Positions 8,104 through 17,483 of a DNA stretch of 64,000 bases are shown one piece after another. The translations under genes and the position numbers were made by a program. Numbering within the stretch: the stretch's first letter is position 1; each line of letters begins with the position of its first letter. The notes under the pieces were generated by a model, which searched no databases, was not told where the DNA came from, and saw only the letters and a list, made by a program, of their open reading frames with translations. Origin of the DNA: Novosphingobium barchaimii LL02 (GTDB lineage: Bacteria; Pseudomonadota; Alphaproteobacteria; Sphingomonadales; Sphingomonadaceae); assembly GCF_001046635.1 (NCBI RefSeq), contig NZ_KQ130452.1, positions 1,042,668 through 1,106,667 of the forward strand, given 5' to 3'.

Positions 8104-8122
8104 GTCGCTATGCGGCATCTGC

Positions 8123-8134
8123 GTATACGTATGC
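8123..8134. promoter_or_regulatory. candidate LacI-family operator upstream of the TonB-dependent receptor
   Basis: GTATACGTATGC contains the self-complementary core ATACGTAT and matches 10 of 12 bases of the site at 6797-6808. It lies about 135 bp before the receptor start and about 147 bp before the divergent LacI gene, a placement that would allow joint control and autoregulation. Confidence 0.45.
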
Positions 8135-8269
8135 CCTATTATGCGCTGCGCAGTCTCATCTTAAGCAAAGGGGGTAGATGGAGTCGCGGCAGCAATGTGC
8201 GGGCTCCAAATTGGGCGGTGCCGGTCGCCACGTACAGTTTTCCGGTGGGGACAGGAGAGGGACACCCAA

Positions 8270-11065
8270 ATGCAGCTTCGTAAGCCAATTTCCGCCGTCG
8301 GGACTTCGTCCTGCATGGCCATCGCCGCCGTGCTGGTCGCAGCCGCCCTGCCCGCCGCCGCGCAGGCGCAGGACGCCGAAGCACCCGTCGCCGACGAAAC
8401 CGCAGCCGACCAGGGCGCCATCGTCGTCACCGGCTTTCGCGCCAGCCTCCAGAACGCGATCAACAAGAAGCGCAACGCCGAGCAGATCGTGGAATCGGTC
8501 TCGGCCGAGGACATCGGCAAATTGCCGGATGCATCCATCGCGGAATCGATCGCGCGCCTGCCCGGTCTGACCTCGCAGCGCGTCAACGGCCGGTCCAACT
8601 CGATCGCCATTCGCGGCTTCTCGCCGGACTTCTCGACCACGCTGCTGAACGGCCGCGAACAGACCTCCACCGGTGACAACCGCGCGGTGGAATACGATCA
8701 GTATCCGTCCGAGGTCGTCAGCGCCGTCAACGTCTACAAGACGCCGATGGCCAGCCTCGTCGGTCAGGGCCTTTCGGGCACGGTCGACATGCGGACGATC
8801 CGCCCGCTCGATACGGGCAAGCGCATCATCACGGTGGGCGCGCGCGGTTCCTACGCCGATCTGGGCAAGCTGAACGCCGGGTCCACCGACAAGGGTTACC
8901 GCGTCAACGCGATGTACGTCGACCAGTTCGCGAACGACACGCTCGGCATCGCACTGGGCGCCAGCTACACCAACGAGCCTTACCAGGTTAAGGAGTACAA
9001 TGCCTGGGGTTACTCCGATCTCGCCAATGGCGACCGGGTGATCGGCGGCGCGAAGGCGATGGTAACCTCCACCAAGCTGAAGCGTCTGGGCTTCAACGGC
9101 ACGCTGCAATGGCGCCCGACGCCGAACCTGACGAGCACGCTCGACGCGTTCTACTCCAACTTCAAGGACGACCAGATCAAGCGCGGCGTCGAGATGCCGC
9201 TGGCGATGGACCCCGACACCGCCGTGCTCACCCCCGGCACGGTCGAGAACGCCCTGGTCACCTCGGGCGAGTTCTCCGGCGTCAAGTCGCTGGTGCGCAA
9301 CGACCTGTTCCAGCGCCACGCCAAGCTCTATTCGTTCGGCTGGAACACCAAGTGGGAAGGCGACGACGGCTGGAACGCCTTCTTCGACGTCAGCTATTCC
9401 AAGACCGACCGCAATGAACTGTCGATCGAGACGACCGCCGGCACCGGCCGCAACACGGACGGCGCTTACGACACGATCGGCTTCAACACCGGCACCAAGG
9501 GTTCCACGTTCACACACGGGCTGGATTACGGCAACTACGACACGATCCTGCTGACCAGCCCGCAAGGCTGGGGCGGCACCCAGATCGCGCCCGACGGCAC
9601 CGCCATTCGCAATGGCCAGGACGGCTACTACAACAACCGCCGCATCAAGGACGAACTCTGGCAGTTCCGCACCGAAGTCGAGCATGAGTTCGAAAGCGGA
9701 CCGCTGCACTCGTTCCAGTTCGGCATGAACTACACCAACCGTTCCAAGACGCTGGTGCCCGAGGAATACTTCCTTGGCCTTGCCGCCAATACCGATGGCC
9801 TGACCAGCGTTGCGGTGCCCGAACAGTACCGCAAGGGCACGACCGATCTCGGCTATGCCGGTCTCGGCTCGGTCATCAGCTATGATCCGGCCGCACTTGT
9901 GCGCGACGGCATCTACAACCGCGTCGCGAACCCCTACGGGGACGTGGTGGTCAAGAGCTACGCGATCCGCGAGCGGCTGATGACGGCTTATCTTCAGGGC
10001 AATCTCGACACCGACGTCGGCTCTGCCCACCTGACCGGCAACTTCGGCGTCCAGGCGCAGTGGACCGACCAGAACTCGCGCGGAGCCAGCGCCGTGCTGC
10101 TCGGCACCAACGCCAACGGTTCGCCCAATGTCGGCGCCTTGGCGCGCAACGAGAGCACCGACTATCTCGACGTGCTGCCCAGCCTCAACCTGTCGCTGCG
10201 CTTCCCCGGCGAATTCGTAATCCGCTTTGCCGCCGCGCGCGAGATCATCCGCCCGCGCCTCGACGACATGCGCGCCTCGGAAAGCTTCAGCTACCTGCTG
10301 ACCGAGGACGCCAACGGCGCGCCCGTGGCGCAGGTCAGCGGGACGTCGGGCAACCCGGCCCTGCGTCCGTGGCGCGCCAACGCGCTTGACCTGACCTTCG
10401 AGAAGTACTTCGCCAGCAAGGGCTACATCGCCGCGCAGTTCTTCTGGAAGGAACTGAAAAGCTACGTCTACAACCAGGATATCCTGGTCCCCACCAGCAG
10501 CCTCTCGCTCGCCCCGGCGGACGACGACGTGCCCTTCGCGGACACCGCGCTCATCAACGTGCCGATCAACGGCAAGGGCGGCAAGCTCTACGGCGTGGAG
10601 ATCGCCACCACCCTGCCGTTCGACGCTTTCGTATCAGCGTTGGAAGGCTTCGGTGTCACAGGCTCGGTCGCCTATACCAAGAGCAAGATCCAGCCCTCGC
10701 CGGGCGAAGCGGCCAGCGCTCTGCCGGGCTATTCGAAGTGGGTCGCCAATGGCACCGCCTACTTCGAGAAGGCCGGGTTCAACGCCCGTGGTTCAGTGCG
10801 CTATCGCTCCACCTTCCTGGGTGAAGTCTCCGGCTTCGCCGCCAACCGCGTGCGCCGCCGCGCCGCTTCGGAAACGATCGTGGACGCTCAGATCGGCTAC
10901 GATTTCCAGCCGGGCAGCGCACTGGAAGGCCTGTCGCTCTACATCCAGGGCCAGAACCTGACCGACGCGCCTTTCGTCACCACCAACCCGGGCGATACCC
11001 GCGAGGTCATCGATTACCAGACCTACGGCCGCCGTTTCCTGGCCGGTTTCACGTACAAGTTCTAA
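8270..11065 (+). CDS. TonB-dependent receptor, probable maltodextrin/starch uptake
   Basis: This outer-membrane protein of 931 residues imports substrates using energy from TonB-ExbBD. A signal peptide ends near residue 34 (AAAQAQ). IVVTGFRASLQNA (51-63) is the N-terminal motif of the carbohydrate TonB-receptor group common in Caulobacter, Xanthomonas and sphingomonads. The plug domain follows (SVSAEDIGKLPDASIAESI, LPGLTSQR), then a 22-strand barrel ending in the terminal Phe (FTYKF). The ATG at 8270 is preceded by AGGAGAGG at 8253-8260; the 25 upstream codons are not needed. Substrate is inferred from the adjoining amylase and glucosidase genes. Confidence 0.92.
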   Translation: MQLRKPISAVGTSSCMAIAAVLVAAALPAAAQAQDAEAPVADETAADQGAIVVTGFRASLQNAINKKRNAEQIVESVSAEDIGKLPDASIAESIARLPGLTSQRVNGRSNSIAIRGFSPDFSTTLLNGREQTSTGDNRAVEYDQYPSEVVSAVNVYKTPMASLVGQGLSGTVDMRTIRPLDTGKRIITVGARGSYADLGKLNAGSTDKGYRVNAMYVDQFANDTLGIALGASYTNEPYQVKEYNAWGYSDLANGDRVIGGAKAMVTSTKLKRLGFNGTLQWRPTPNLTSTLDAFYSNFKDDQIKRGVEMPLAMDPDTAVLTPGTVENALVTSGEFSGVKSLVRNDLFQRHAKLYSFGWNTKWEGDDGWNAFFDVSYSKTDRNELSIETTAGTGRNTDGAYDTIGFNTGTKGSTFTHGLDYGNYDTILLTSPQGWGGTQIAPDGTAIRNGQDGYYNNRRIKDELWQFRTEVEHEFESGPLHSFQFGMNYTNRSKTLVPEEYFLGLAANTDGLTSVAVPEQYRKGTTDLGYAGLGSVISYDPAALVRDGIYNRVANPYGDVVVKSYAIRERLMTAYLQGNLDTDVGSAHLTGNFGVQAQWTDQNSRGASAVLLGTNANGSPNVGALARNESTDYLDVLPSLNLSLRFPGEFVIRFAAAREIIRPRLDDMRASESFSYLLTEDANGAPVAQVSGTSGNPALRPWRANALDLTFEKYFASKGYIAAQFFWKELKSYVYNQDILVPTSSLSLAPADDDVPFADTALINVPINGKGGKLYGVEIATTLPFDAFVSALEGFGVTGSVAYTKSKIQPSPGEAASALPGYSKWVANGTAYFEKAGFNARGSVRYRSTFLGEVSGFAANRVRRRAASETIVDAQIGYDFQPGSALEGLSLYIQGQNLTDAPFVTTNPGDTREVIDYQTYGRRFLAGFTYKF

Positions 11066-11072
11066 CCCCCCC

Positions 11073-11109
11073 GGCGCGGCAGGAGATCCTCCTCCTCATC
11101 TGCCGCGCC
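11073..11109 (+). terminator. hairpin after the receptor gene
   Basis: Perfect 10-bp arms GGCGCGGCAG (11073-11082) and CTGCCGCGCC (11100-11109) flank a 17-base loop, 8 bp after the receptor stop. No T run follows, so it may attenuate transcription or stabilise the upstream mRNA rather than end it fully; the amylase gene follows on the same strand. Confidence 0.45.
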
Positions 11110-11159
11110 ACATGGGCGGAGCCGGGAAGTTACCCTCCCTCCCCGGTTCCGCCTATCTC

Positions 11160-11178
11160 CCGAATGCTGCACATTCGG
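11160..11178. promoter_or_regulatory. inverted repeat upstream of the amylase gene
   Basis: CCGAATG (11160-11166) and CATTCGG (11172-11178) form a perfect 7-bp dyad with a 5-bp spacer, 45 bp before the amylase start. It could be an operator or part of an mRNA leader. It does not match the 12-bp sites at 6797 and 8123 beyond the shared GAATG/CATTC. Confidence 0.3.
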
Positions 11179-11223
11179 CGGGAATATGCGGGCACAATGC
11201 CGGCCAATGCGAAGGACCGACCG

Positions 11224-13041
11224 ATGAACCGCCTCCTCCCCTCGCTCGCCCTCGCGCTTGCCCTCGCCCACGGCGCCGCGATGGCCACGCCCGAACAGGA
11301 CCTGCGCGCGCGGACGCCCGAGCAGGAAGTGATCTACTTCGTCCTGCCCGACCGCTTCGAAAACGGCGATCCTGCAAACGACAGGGGCGGCCTCAAGGGC
11401 AGCAAGCTGCAGACCGGCTTCGACCCCGCCGACAAGGCCTTCTACCACGGCGGCGATCTCAAGGGCCTGACGCAGAAGCTGGACTATATCGAGGGCCTTG
11501 GCGCCAGCGCGATCTGGGTCGGCCCGATCTTCAAGAACAAGCCGGTACAAGGCGCCAAGGGCGAAGAAAGCGCCGGATACCACGGCTACTGGATCACCGA
11601 CTTCACGCAGGTCGATCCGCACCTCGGCACTGATGCCGATTTCAAGACCCTTGTCGATGCCGCCCATGCGCGGGGCATGAAGGTCTACATGGACATCATC
11701 ATCAACCACACCGCCGACGTCATTCAGTACAAGGAAGGCGCGGCGCAGGGCTATCCCTATCGCTCGAAGGCTGATTATCCCTTCTCAACGCGCGGCGGCG
11801 TGAACAGCCCGGCGATCAATCCCGGCTTCGCGGGCGATACCGTGGCCACCGCCCAGAACTGGGCCAAACTGACCGACCCGTCGTTCGCCTATACCCCGGT
11901 CGTGCCCAAGGCCGAGCGTCATGTAAAAGTGCCCGCCTGGCTCAACGATCCGATATATTACCACAATCGGGGCAACACCGACTGGAAGGGCGAGAGCGCG
12001 CAATACGGCGATTTCGTGGGCCTGGACGACCTCGCCACCGAGGACCCGCGCGTAATCGCGGGCATGTTCGACATCTACGGAGCCTGGATCGACCGCTTCG
12101 GTATCGACGGCTTCCGCATCGACACCGCCAAGCACGTCGATGCCGCATTCTGGCGCTCGTTCGTGCCGGCCATGCAGGCACGCGCGAAGGCGAAGGGCAT
12201 TCCCAACTTCCACATCTTCGGCGAAGTGACCACCGGCGACGTCTACGACCCCGCCCTGCTCGCTTCGTGGACGCGCAATTCAGGCCTGCCAGCAGTGCTC
12301 GACTTTGCGTTCATGCAGGCCGCGATCAGCGCCAGCAGCGGCAAGTCCGGCACCCAGGACCTTGCCCGCATGGTCGAGGATGACGTACTTTATCAAGGAG
12401 GCAAGGCGGGGGCGATGCAATTGCCGACGTTCCTTGGCAACCACGATGCCGGGCGCATCGCCATGTTCATCAAACAGGCGCGTCCCGGTATCGCGGCCGA
12501 CGAACTGCTCGCCCGCGACAAGCTGGCCCATGCCCTTCTGCTGACCCTGCGCGGGGTGCCCACGATCTATTCGGGCGACGAACAGGGCTTCGTCGGCGAA
12601 GGCAACGACCAGCTTTCGCGGCAGGACATGTTCCCGTCCAAGACCGCGACCTATAACGCGGAAAAGCTCGTCGGCACGGATGCCACCACGGCGCAGGCGA
12701 ACTTCGACACCGCCCATCCGCTCTACACCTTCATCGCGGGTCTTGCGAAATTGCGGCGCAGCACGCCTGCGCTGACTTCAGGGCGGACGGAACTGCGCAC
12801 CGCGTCCGAGGAACCCGGCCTGTTCGCCGTCTCGCGCTTCGACCCCCAGGACGGGCGAGAGGTGCTGCTGGCCTACAACACCTCGACCAAGCCAGTCACC
12901 GCGCAGGTTCAGGTCGATGCCGCGTCGCGCCATTTTGCATGGCTTGCGGGCAGCGATTGTGCCCCGCAATCCAGCGCTCCGGGCTCTCTCACTGTGACGC
13001 TTCCCCCGCTTGGATTCGCCGTTTGCGCCGCGCGTCCCTGA
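11224..13041 (+). CDS. secreted GH13 alpha-amylase
   Basis: This 605-residue enzyme hydrolyses alpha-1,4-glucan outside the cytoplasm. A signal peptide (residues 1-21, LALALALAHGAAMA) precedes a GH13 barrel. Conserved regions are visible: MDIIINHTAD (region I), GFRIDTAKHVD with the nucleophile Asp300, FGEV with the acid/base Glu334, and FLGNHDAGR with Asp408. A small beta domain follows at the C terminus. The start at 11224 was chosen for the signal peptide and a GAAGGA ribosome site at 11211-11216. It would break starch or dextrins into oligosaccharides for the receptor and permease encoded nearby. Confidence 0.92.
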   Translation: MNRLLPSLALALALAHGAAMATPEQDLRARTPEQEVIYFVLPDRFENGDPANDRGGLKGSKLQTGFDPADKAFYHGGDLKGLTQKLDYIEGLGASAIWVGPIFKNKPVQGAKGEESAGYHGYWITDFTQVDPHLGTDADFKTLVDAAHARGMKVYMDIIINHTADVIQYKEGAAQGYPYRSKADYPFSTRGGVNSPAINPGFAGDTVATAQNWAKLTDPSFAYTPVVPKAERHVKVPAWLNDPIYYHNRGNTDWKGESAQYGDFVGLDDLATEDPRVIAGMFDIYGAWIDRFGIDGFRIDTAKHVDAAFWRSFVPAMQARAKAKGIPNFHIFGEVTTGDVYDPALLASWTRNSGLPAVLDFAFMQAAISASSGKSGTQDLARMVEDDVLYQGGKAGAMQLPTFLGNHDAGRIAMFIKQARPGIAADELLARDKLAHALLLTLRGVPTIYSGDEQGFVGEGNDQLSRQDMFPSKTATYNAEKLVGTDATTAQANFDTAHPLYTFIAGLAKLRRSTPALTSGRTELRTASEEPGLFAVSRFDPQDGREVLLAYNTSTKPVTAQVQVDAASRHFAWLAGSDCAPQSSAPGSLTVTLPPLGFAVCAARP

Positions 13042-13089
13042 CGGCACCTAACCGCACCCGCACGACACCTGGATGGCCCGGAACCCGCG

Positions 13090-14709
13090 ATGACCTACAC
13101 CGATAAGACCACAAGCGCCCCCTGGTGGCGCGGCGCCGCGATCTACCAGATCTATCCGCGCAGCTTCGCCGATTCCAACGGTGACGGCATCGGCGACCTG
13201 CCGGGCATCACCGCCCGGCTGGACCACGTCGCCCGCCTCGGCGTCGACGCGATCTGGATCTCGCCATTCTACGCCTCGCCCATGGCGGACTTCGGCTACG
13301 ACATTTCCGATTACTGCGCGGTCGACCCGATGTTCGGCACGGTCGAGGATTTCGACGCGCTGATCGCCAAAGCGCGCGCGCTTGGCCTCAAGGTCATCGT
13401 CGATCAGGTCTATGCCCATACATCCGACCGTCACCCCTGGTTCGCCCAGAGCCGGGCCAGCGGCGATAATGCCCGGGCGGACTGGTATGTCTGGGCCGAT
13501 GCGAAGGCGGACGGATCACCGCCCAATAACTGGCAGTCGGTGTTCGGCGGCCCGGCATGGCGCTGGGATGCGCGGCGCGGGCAGTATTACATGCACAACT
13601 TCCTGGCCGAGCAGCCGCAGCTCAACGTGCACAATCCGGACGTGCAGCAGGCCCTGCTGGACGTGGCGAAGTTCTGGCTGGACCGGGGCGTCTCTGGCTT
13701 TCGCATCGACGCGCTCAATCATTCGATGCACGACCCCTTGCTGCGCGACAATCCGCCCGCGCCGCAGGACGGCACGCTGCGCACCCGCCCCTATGATTTC
13801 CAGCTTCAGGTGCACAACCAGTCGCACCCCGACATCATCGGTTTCATCGAGCGGCTGCAGGCCCTGATCGCCTCCTACCCGGACACTTATTCGCTGGCCG
13901 AAGTGGGCGGCAAGAACGCGGCGCAGGAGATGAAGGACTTCACCCAAGGCCCCGCCCGCCTCGACAGCGCCTATGGCTTTGACTTCCTCTATGCCGACAA
14001 GCTGACCCCGGCGCGCATCGCCGCCGCGCAGGATTTCTGGCCGGATCAGGCCGGCATCGGCTGGCCGAGCTGGGCCTTCGAGAACCACGATGCCCCGCGC
14101 GCCCTTTCGCGCTGGTGCGAACCGGACCAGATCGAAGCCTTCGCGCGGATGAAGACCATGCTGCTGTGCTCGCTGCGCGGCAATCCGATCCTGTTCCAGG
14201 GCGAGGAACTGGGCCTGCTGCAGGACGAGATTCCCTTCGAACAACTGCGCGATCCCGAGGCCATCGCCAACTGGCCCCTCACCCTCTCGCGCGACGGCGT
14301 TCGCACCCCGCTGCCCTGGGCCACGCAGGACGAGCATGGCGGCTTCACCTCCACCACGCCGTGGCTGCCGCTGAGCGCGCAGAACCTCGAACGCGCGGTG
14401 GACCGGCAGGAGGCCGACCCCGCATCGCTGCTCAACCTGACGCGCCATTTGCTGCACCTTCGCAGAACAAGCGCGCCGCTGCGCCGGGGTTCGTGCGAGG
14501 TGCTGGTGGCGGATGAAACCCGCCTCGTGCTGCGCCGCATTGCCGAGGGCAAAAGCGTCCTCGCCGCATTCAACATGGGGGCCGATGCTGCAGCATGGCC
14601 CGCTGAAATTGCCACGTCCGGCCGCATTCTTGCGGCTGTTAACGCGGCAGAGCCCGGAACGCTGCCCGCATGGGGCGGCGTGTGGATCATCGAAGGAGAA
14701 CAGGCATGA
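13090..14709 (+). CDS. GH13 alpha-glucosidase, cytoplasmic
   Basis: This 539-residue enzyme releases glucose from maltose and maltodextrins. It has no signal peptide, so it acts in the cytoplasm. The start WWRGAAIYQIYPRSFADSNGDGIGDL is typical of alpha-glucosidase/oligo-1,6-glucosidase members. Catalytic residues are Asp207 (GFRIDALN), Glu271 (SLAEVGG) and Asp334 (FENHDAPR). Region I reads VDQVYAHTSDRHPWF, as in the proteobacterial maltose-specific branch. It lies 48 bp after the amylase gene and overlaps the GH97 gene by ATGA, so the three are probably one transcript. It would process maltose brought in by the MFS permease. Confidence 0.92.
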   Translation: MTYTDKTTSAPWWRGAAIYQIYPRSFADSNGDGIGDLPGITARLDHVARLGVDAIWISPFYASPMADFGYDISDYCAVDPMFGTVEDFDALIAKARALGLKVIVDQVYAHTSDRHPWFAQSRASGDNARADWYVWADAKADGSPPNNWQSVFGGPAWRWDARRGQYYMHNFLAEQPQLNVHNPDVQQALLDVAKFWLDRGVSGFRIDALNHSMHDPLLRDNPPAPQDGTLRTRPYDFQLQVHNQSHPDIIGFIERLQALIASYPDTYSLAEVGGKNAAQEMKDFTQGPARLDSAYGFDFLYADKLTPARIAAAQDFWPDQAGIGWPSWAFENHDAPRALSRWCEPDQIEAFARMKTMLLCSLRGNPILFQGEELGLLQDEIPFEQLRDPEAIANWPLTLSRDGVRTPLPWATQDEHGGFTSTTPWLPLSAQNLERAVDRQEADPASLLNLTRHLLHLRRTSAPLRRGSCEVLVADETRLVLRRIAEGKSVLAAFNMGADAAAWPAEIATSGRILAAVNAAEPGTLPAWGGVWIIEGEQA

Positions 14710-16769
14710 AGCCGCTCAATCTGCTGGCAACCGCTGGCCTGACTTTCGCCGCGTTCGCCGCCCATCCCGCATCAGCCCAAGATGCCAAGGCCGTCACCGC
14801 CGCCTCGCCCGACGGCTCGATCGTGCTCACCGTCAGCACCGACAACGACAGCCGGCCGACCTACTCGATCTCGCGCAAGGGCAAGCTGCTGATCGCGCCC
14901 AGCAAGCTCGGCTTCGTCCTGACCGACGGCCTCAACATGGCGCGCGGCTTCTCCATCACCAGCAGCGAAACCGCCAGGGGCAACGACACCTGGGAGCAGC
15001 CCTGGGGCGAGCGCCGCTATGTGAAGGACAGCTACAACCAGATCACCGTGCGCTTCCAGCAAGGCCCGACATACGGCGAGCGGCGCATGAACGTGACCTT
15101 CCGCCTGTTCGATAACGGTGTGGGTTTCCGCTACGAAATACCCGAGCAGCCGGGCCTCAAGACGATGAAGATCGCCGAGGAAACCACCGAATTCGACATC
15201 GTTCCCAAGGGCACCGCATGGTGGATCCCCGGCGGCGAATGGAACCGCTACGAGCAGGTCTACCAGCAGACCCCGATCGACGCCGTTTCGACCGCCCACA
15301 CGCCGATCACCATGAAGCTCGAAGATGGCACCCACCTTTCGTTCCACGAAGCGGCGCTGGTCGATTACGCCGGATACTGGTTCAAGCGCGCCGACGGGCA
15401 GAAATTCCGCACCACCCTCTCGCCCTCGTCGCGCGGGGCCCGCGTGGTGCGCGACCTGCCTTTCGCCACCCCCTGGCGCACGATCCGCATCGCCGACAAT
15501 GCGGCGGGTCTGGTTGACAACGACCTCGAACTCAACCTCAACGAGCCCAACAAGCTGGGCGACGTCAGCTGGGTGAAACCGGCGCGCTACATCGGCATCT
15601 GGTGGGGCATGATCCGAAACGACTGGAGCTGGGCGGAGGGCCCGAAGCACGGCGCCACCACCGAACGCACCAAGCAGTACATCGATTATGCTGCGCAGCA
15701 TGGTTTCCGCGGCGTGCTGGTTGAAGGCTGGAACAAGGGGTGGAACGGCGACTGGTTCGGCCACGGCGACGAGTTCAGCTTCACCCAGGCAACACCCGAT
15801 TTCGACATCGAGGCAATCACAAAGTATGCCCGCAAAAAGGGCGTGCGCCTGATCGGCCACCACGAAACCGGCGGGAACATCGCCAATTACGAAGCGCACA
15901 TGGACGAGGGTTTCGCCCTGTACCAGAAGCTGGGCGTCGATACCGTGAAGACCGGCTATGTCGCGGACGGCGGCGGCGTGATCGCCAATACCGACGCGCC
16001 GGGCGCCCCGGTTGGCCCGCTGCGCATGGAATGGCATGATGGTCAGCGCATGGTGCAGCATCACCTCGCCGTGGTCGAGGATGCGGCGAAGCATCACATC
16101 GCCATCGACGCCCACGAACCGGTCAAGGACACCGGCCTGCGCCGCACCTATCCCAACTGGGTATCGCGCGAAGGCGCACGCGGCATGGAATACAACGCAT
16201 GGGGCACATTCGCGAACGGGCCTGAGCATGAGCCGACGCTGGTCTATACCCGCATGCTTTCCGGCCCGATGGACTTCACCCCGGGCGTTCTGAGCCTGGA
16301 AGGCGCCAACGGACCGCTGGCCTCTACCCTCGCCAAGCAGCTGGGGCTGTATCTGGCGATCTACTCGCCGATCCAGATGGCGGCGGACTTCATCGAGCAG
16401 CTGGACAAATACCCGCGCGAGATGAACTTCATCGAGTCCGTCCCCACCGACTGGTCGGAAAGCCACCTCATCGCCGGCGAAGTGGGCGATTATGCGATCT
16501 TCGCGCGCAAGGATCGGGGTTCGCAGCGCTGGTTCGTCGGCGGCGTCAACGATGCCACAGCGCGCACGGTAACGCTGAAGTTCGATTTCCTCGACGCGGG
16601 CAAGAGCTACAAGGCCAGCGTCTGGAAGGACGGCGAAGGCGCCACCTACCTCACCGAAGCGCGCCACAAGATCGCCTACGATACGAAGACTGTGCGCAAG
16701 GGCGATACGATGGACGTATGGCTGGCCCCCGGCGGCGGCACCGCGATCAGGCTTGAGCCGGGCCGCTAA
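14706..16769 (+). CDS. susB: GH97 alpha-glucosidase, SusB-like, exported
   Basis: This 687-residue enzyme has a signal peptide (LLATAGLTFAAFAAHPASAQ) and acts in the periplasm or outer membrane. The N-terminal GH97 beta-supersandwich is followed by a TIM barrel (KQYIDYAAQHGFRGVLVEGWNKGW) and a C-terminal domain. Acidic residues in HHETGG, DAHEP and SREGARGMEYNAWG match the Glu positions used by the inverting, calcium-dependent SusB group rather than the retaining group, which uses Asp. The start ATG at 14706 overlaps the stop of the preceding alpha-glucosidase gene. It probably trims oligosaccharides that pass the TonB-dependent receptor. A strong terminator follows. Confidence 0.93.
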   Translation: MKPLNLLATAGLTFAAFAAHPASAQDAKAVTAASPDGSIVLTVSTDNDSRPTYSISRKGKLLIAPSKLGFVLTDGLNMARGFSITSSETARGNDTWEQPWGERRYVKDSYNQITVRFQQGPTYGERRMNVTFRLFDNGVGFRYEIPEQPGLKTMKIAEETTEFDIVPKGTAWWIPGGEWNRYEQVYQQTPIDAVSTAHTPITMKLEDGTHLSFHEAALVDYAGYWFKRADGQKFRTTLSPSSRGARVVRDLPFATPWRTIRIADNAAGLVDNDLELNLNEPNKLGDVSWVKPARYIGIWWGMIRNDWSWAEGPKHGATTERTKQYIDYAAQHGFRGVLVEGWNKGWNGDWFGHGDEFSFTQATPDFDIEAITKYARKKGVRLIGHHETGGNIANYEAHMDEGFALYQKLGVDTVKTGYVADGGGVIANTDAPGAPVGPLRMEWHDGQRMVQHHLAVVEDAAKHHIAIDAHEPVKDTGLRRTYPNWVSREGARGMEYNAWGTFANGPEHEPTLVYTRMLSGPMDFTPGVLSLEGANGPLASTLAKQLGLYLAIYSPIQMAADFIEQLDKYPREMNFIESVPTDWSESHLIAGEVGDYAIFARKDRGSQRWFVGGVNDATARTVTLKFDFLDAGKSYKASVWKDGEGATYLTEARHKIAYDTKTVRKGDTMDVWLAPGGGTAIRLEPGR

Positions 16770-16775
16770 GAGAAA

Positions 16776-16809
16776 AAGCGTCGGCCCCGCACAAGCGGGG
16801 ACGGCGCTT
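16776..16809. terminator. bidirectional terminator between GH97 and TadE-like genes
   Basis: Fifteen-base arms (16776-16790 and 16795-16809) pair at 13 positions around the loop ACAA. The left arm begins in an A run, giving a T run on the minus strand for the convergent TadE-like gene; on the plus strand it is followed by TTTATT for the GH97 gene. This is the clearest terminator in the window along with the one after purC. Confidence 0.8.
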
Positions 16810-16833
16810 TATTCCGACACACCGGTATCGGCT

Positions 16834-17475
16834 TTACGAACAGCTGGTATCGGTGTTGGTCGGCGTAATGCCCGGGGTCAGGTTGCGGTCGTCGCGGATC
16901 ATGAATGCAGCCTCGCGGCGGAAGTTGGGTTTGCCCACGAACATCGAACCGAACAGCGGCTGGTAGGTATAATATATCTCGACGTACATCACCGCCGAGC
17001 CATCGACCGCCGTAATCAGCGGGTTGCCCATGCCGGCCAGTGTAGTGCCTGTCAGGCCGGTGCCGGACTTTCCGTACTTCGAATTGGCCTTGAGGCTGCC
17101 TTTGCAGCGCTGCCAGTGGATGTACTGGCGCCCGGTGGCGGAATCGCGCTCCAGGCTGGACAGGATGATCCGGCCGTTGGTTTGGAAATTGAAGGCCGAT
17201 CCTTGGACCAGAGCGCCCGTCATGATCGAATCGATCTGGGTCTGGGTGACGGTGGGCGTCACCGCGCTATTGTCCGTCTGGCCAAGGCGCGAAGCGTTGT
17301 CGGCAACCGAAGTCGCCATCTGCCCGATCTGCATGTTCACCGTGGCCATCGTCGCCAGTTCGGTGCCGTAGAAGCCCAGCGTGATGAGCACCGGCAGGAT
17401 CAGCGCGAATTCGAGGAAGGAAACGCCGCGCTGGTCCTTGCGCAGCCGCTGGGCGAGCGAGCGCGGTCGCCACAT
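16834..17475 (-). CDS. TadE-like minor pseudopilin (second of cluster)
   Basis: This 213-residue protein starts with a short basic segment and the TadE motif RGVSFLEFALILPVLI, which includes the Glu five residues into the hydrophobic stretch and forms a single transmembrane anchor; the rest is periplasmic. I prefer the ATG at 17475 because GAGG lies six bases before it; an in-frame ATG at 17493 has a weaker site. The upstream TadE gene ends inside that ribosome site, so translation is coupled. Tad-type proteins of this kind help build Flp pili or related surface structures. Two Cys residues near the middle and end could pair. Confidence 0.82.
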   Translation of the reverse strand: MWRPRSLAQRLRKDQRGVSFLEFALILPVLITLGFYGTELATMATVNMQIGQMATSVADNASRLGQTDNSAVTPTVTQTQIDSIMTGALVQGSAFNFQTNGRIILSSLERDSATGRQYIHWQRCKGSLKANSKYGKSGTGLTGTTLAGMGNPLITAVDGSAVMYVEIYYTYQPLFGSMFVGKPNFRREAAFMIRDDRNLTPGITPTNTDTSCS

Positions 17476-17483
17476 GGTACGCC

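Noticed and set aside
8156-10030. 624-codon minus-strand ORF opposite the TonB-dependent receptor
   Set aside because: It is the antisense shadow of a well-supported receptor gene; the strong G/C preference at third positions keeps the opposite frame open. No domain is recognisable.
14772-16667. 631-codon minus-strand ORF opposite the GH97 gene
   Set aside because: Antisense to a gene with clear catalytic motifs; composition rich in Arg, Val, Gly and His as expected of such shadows.
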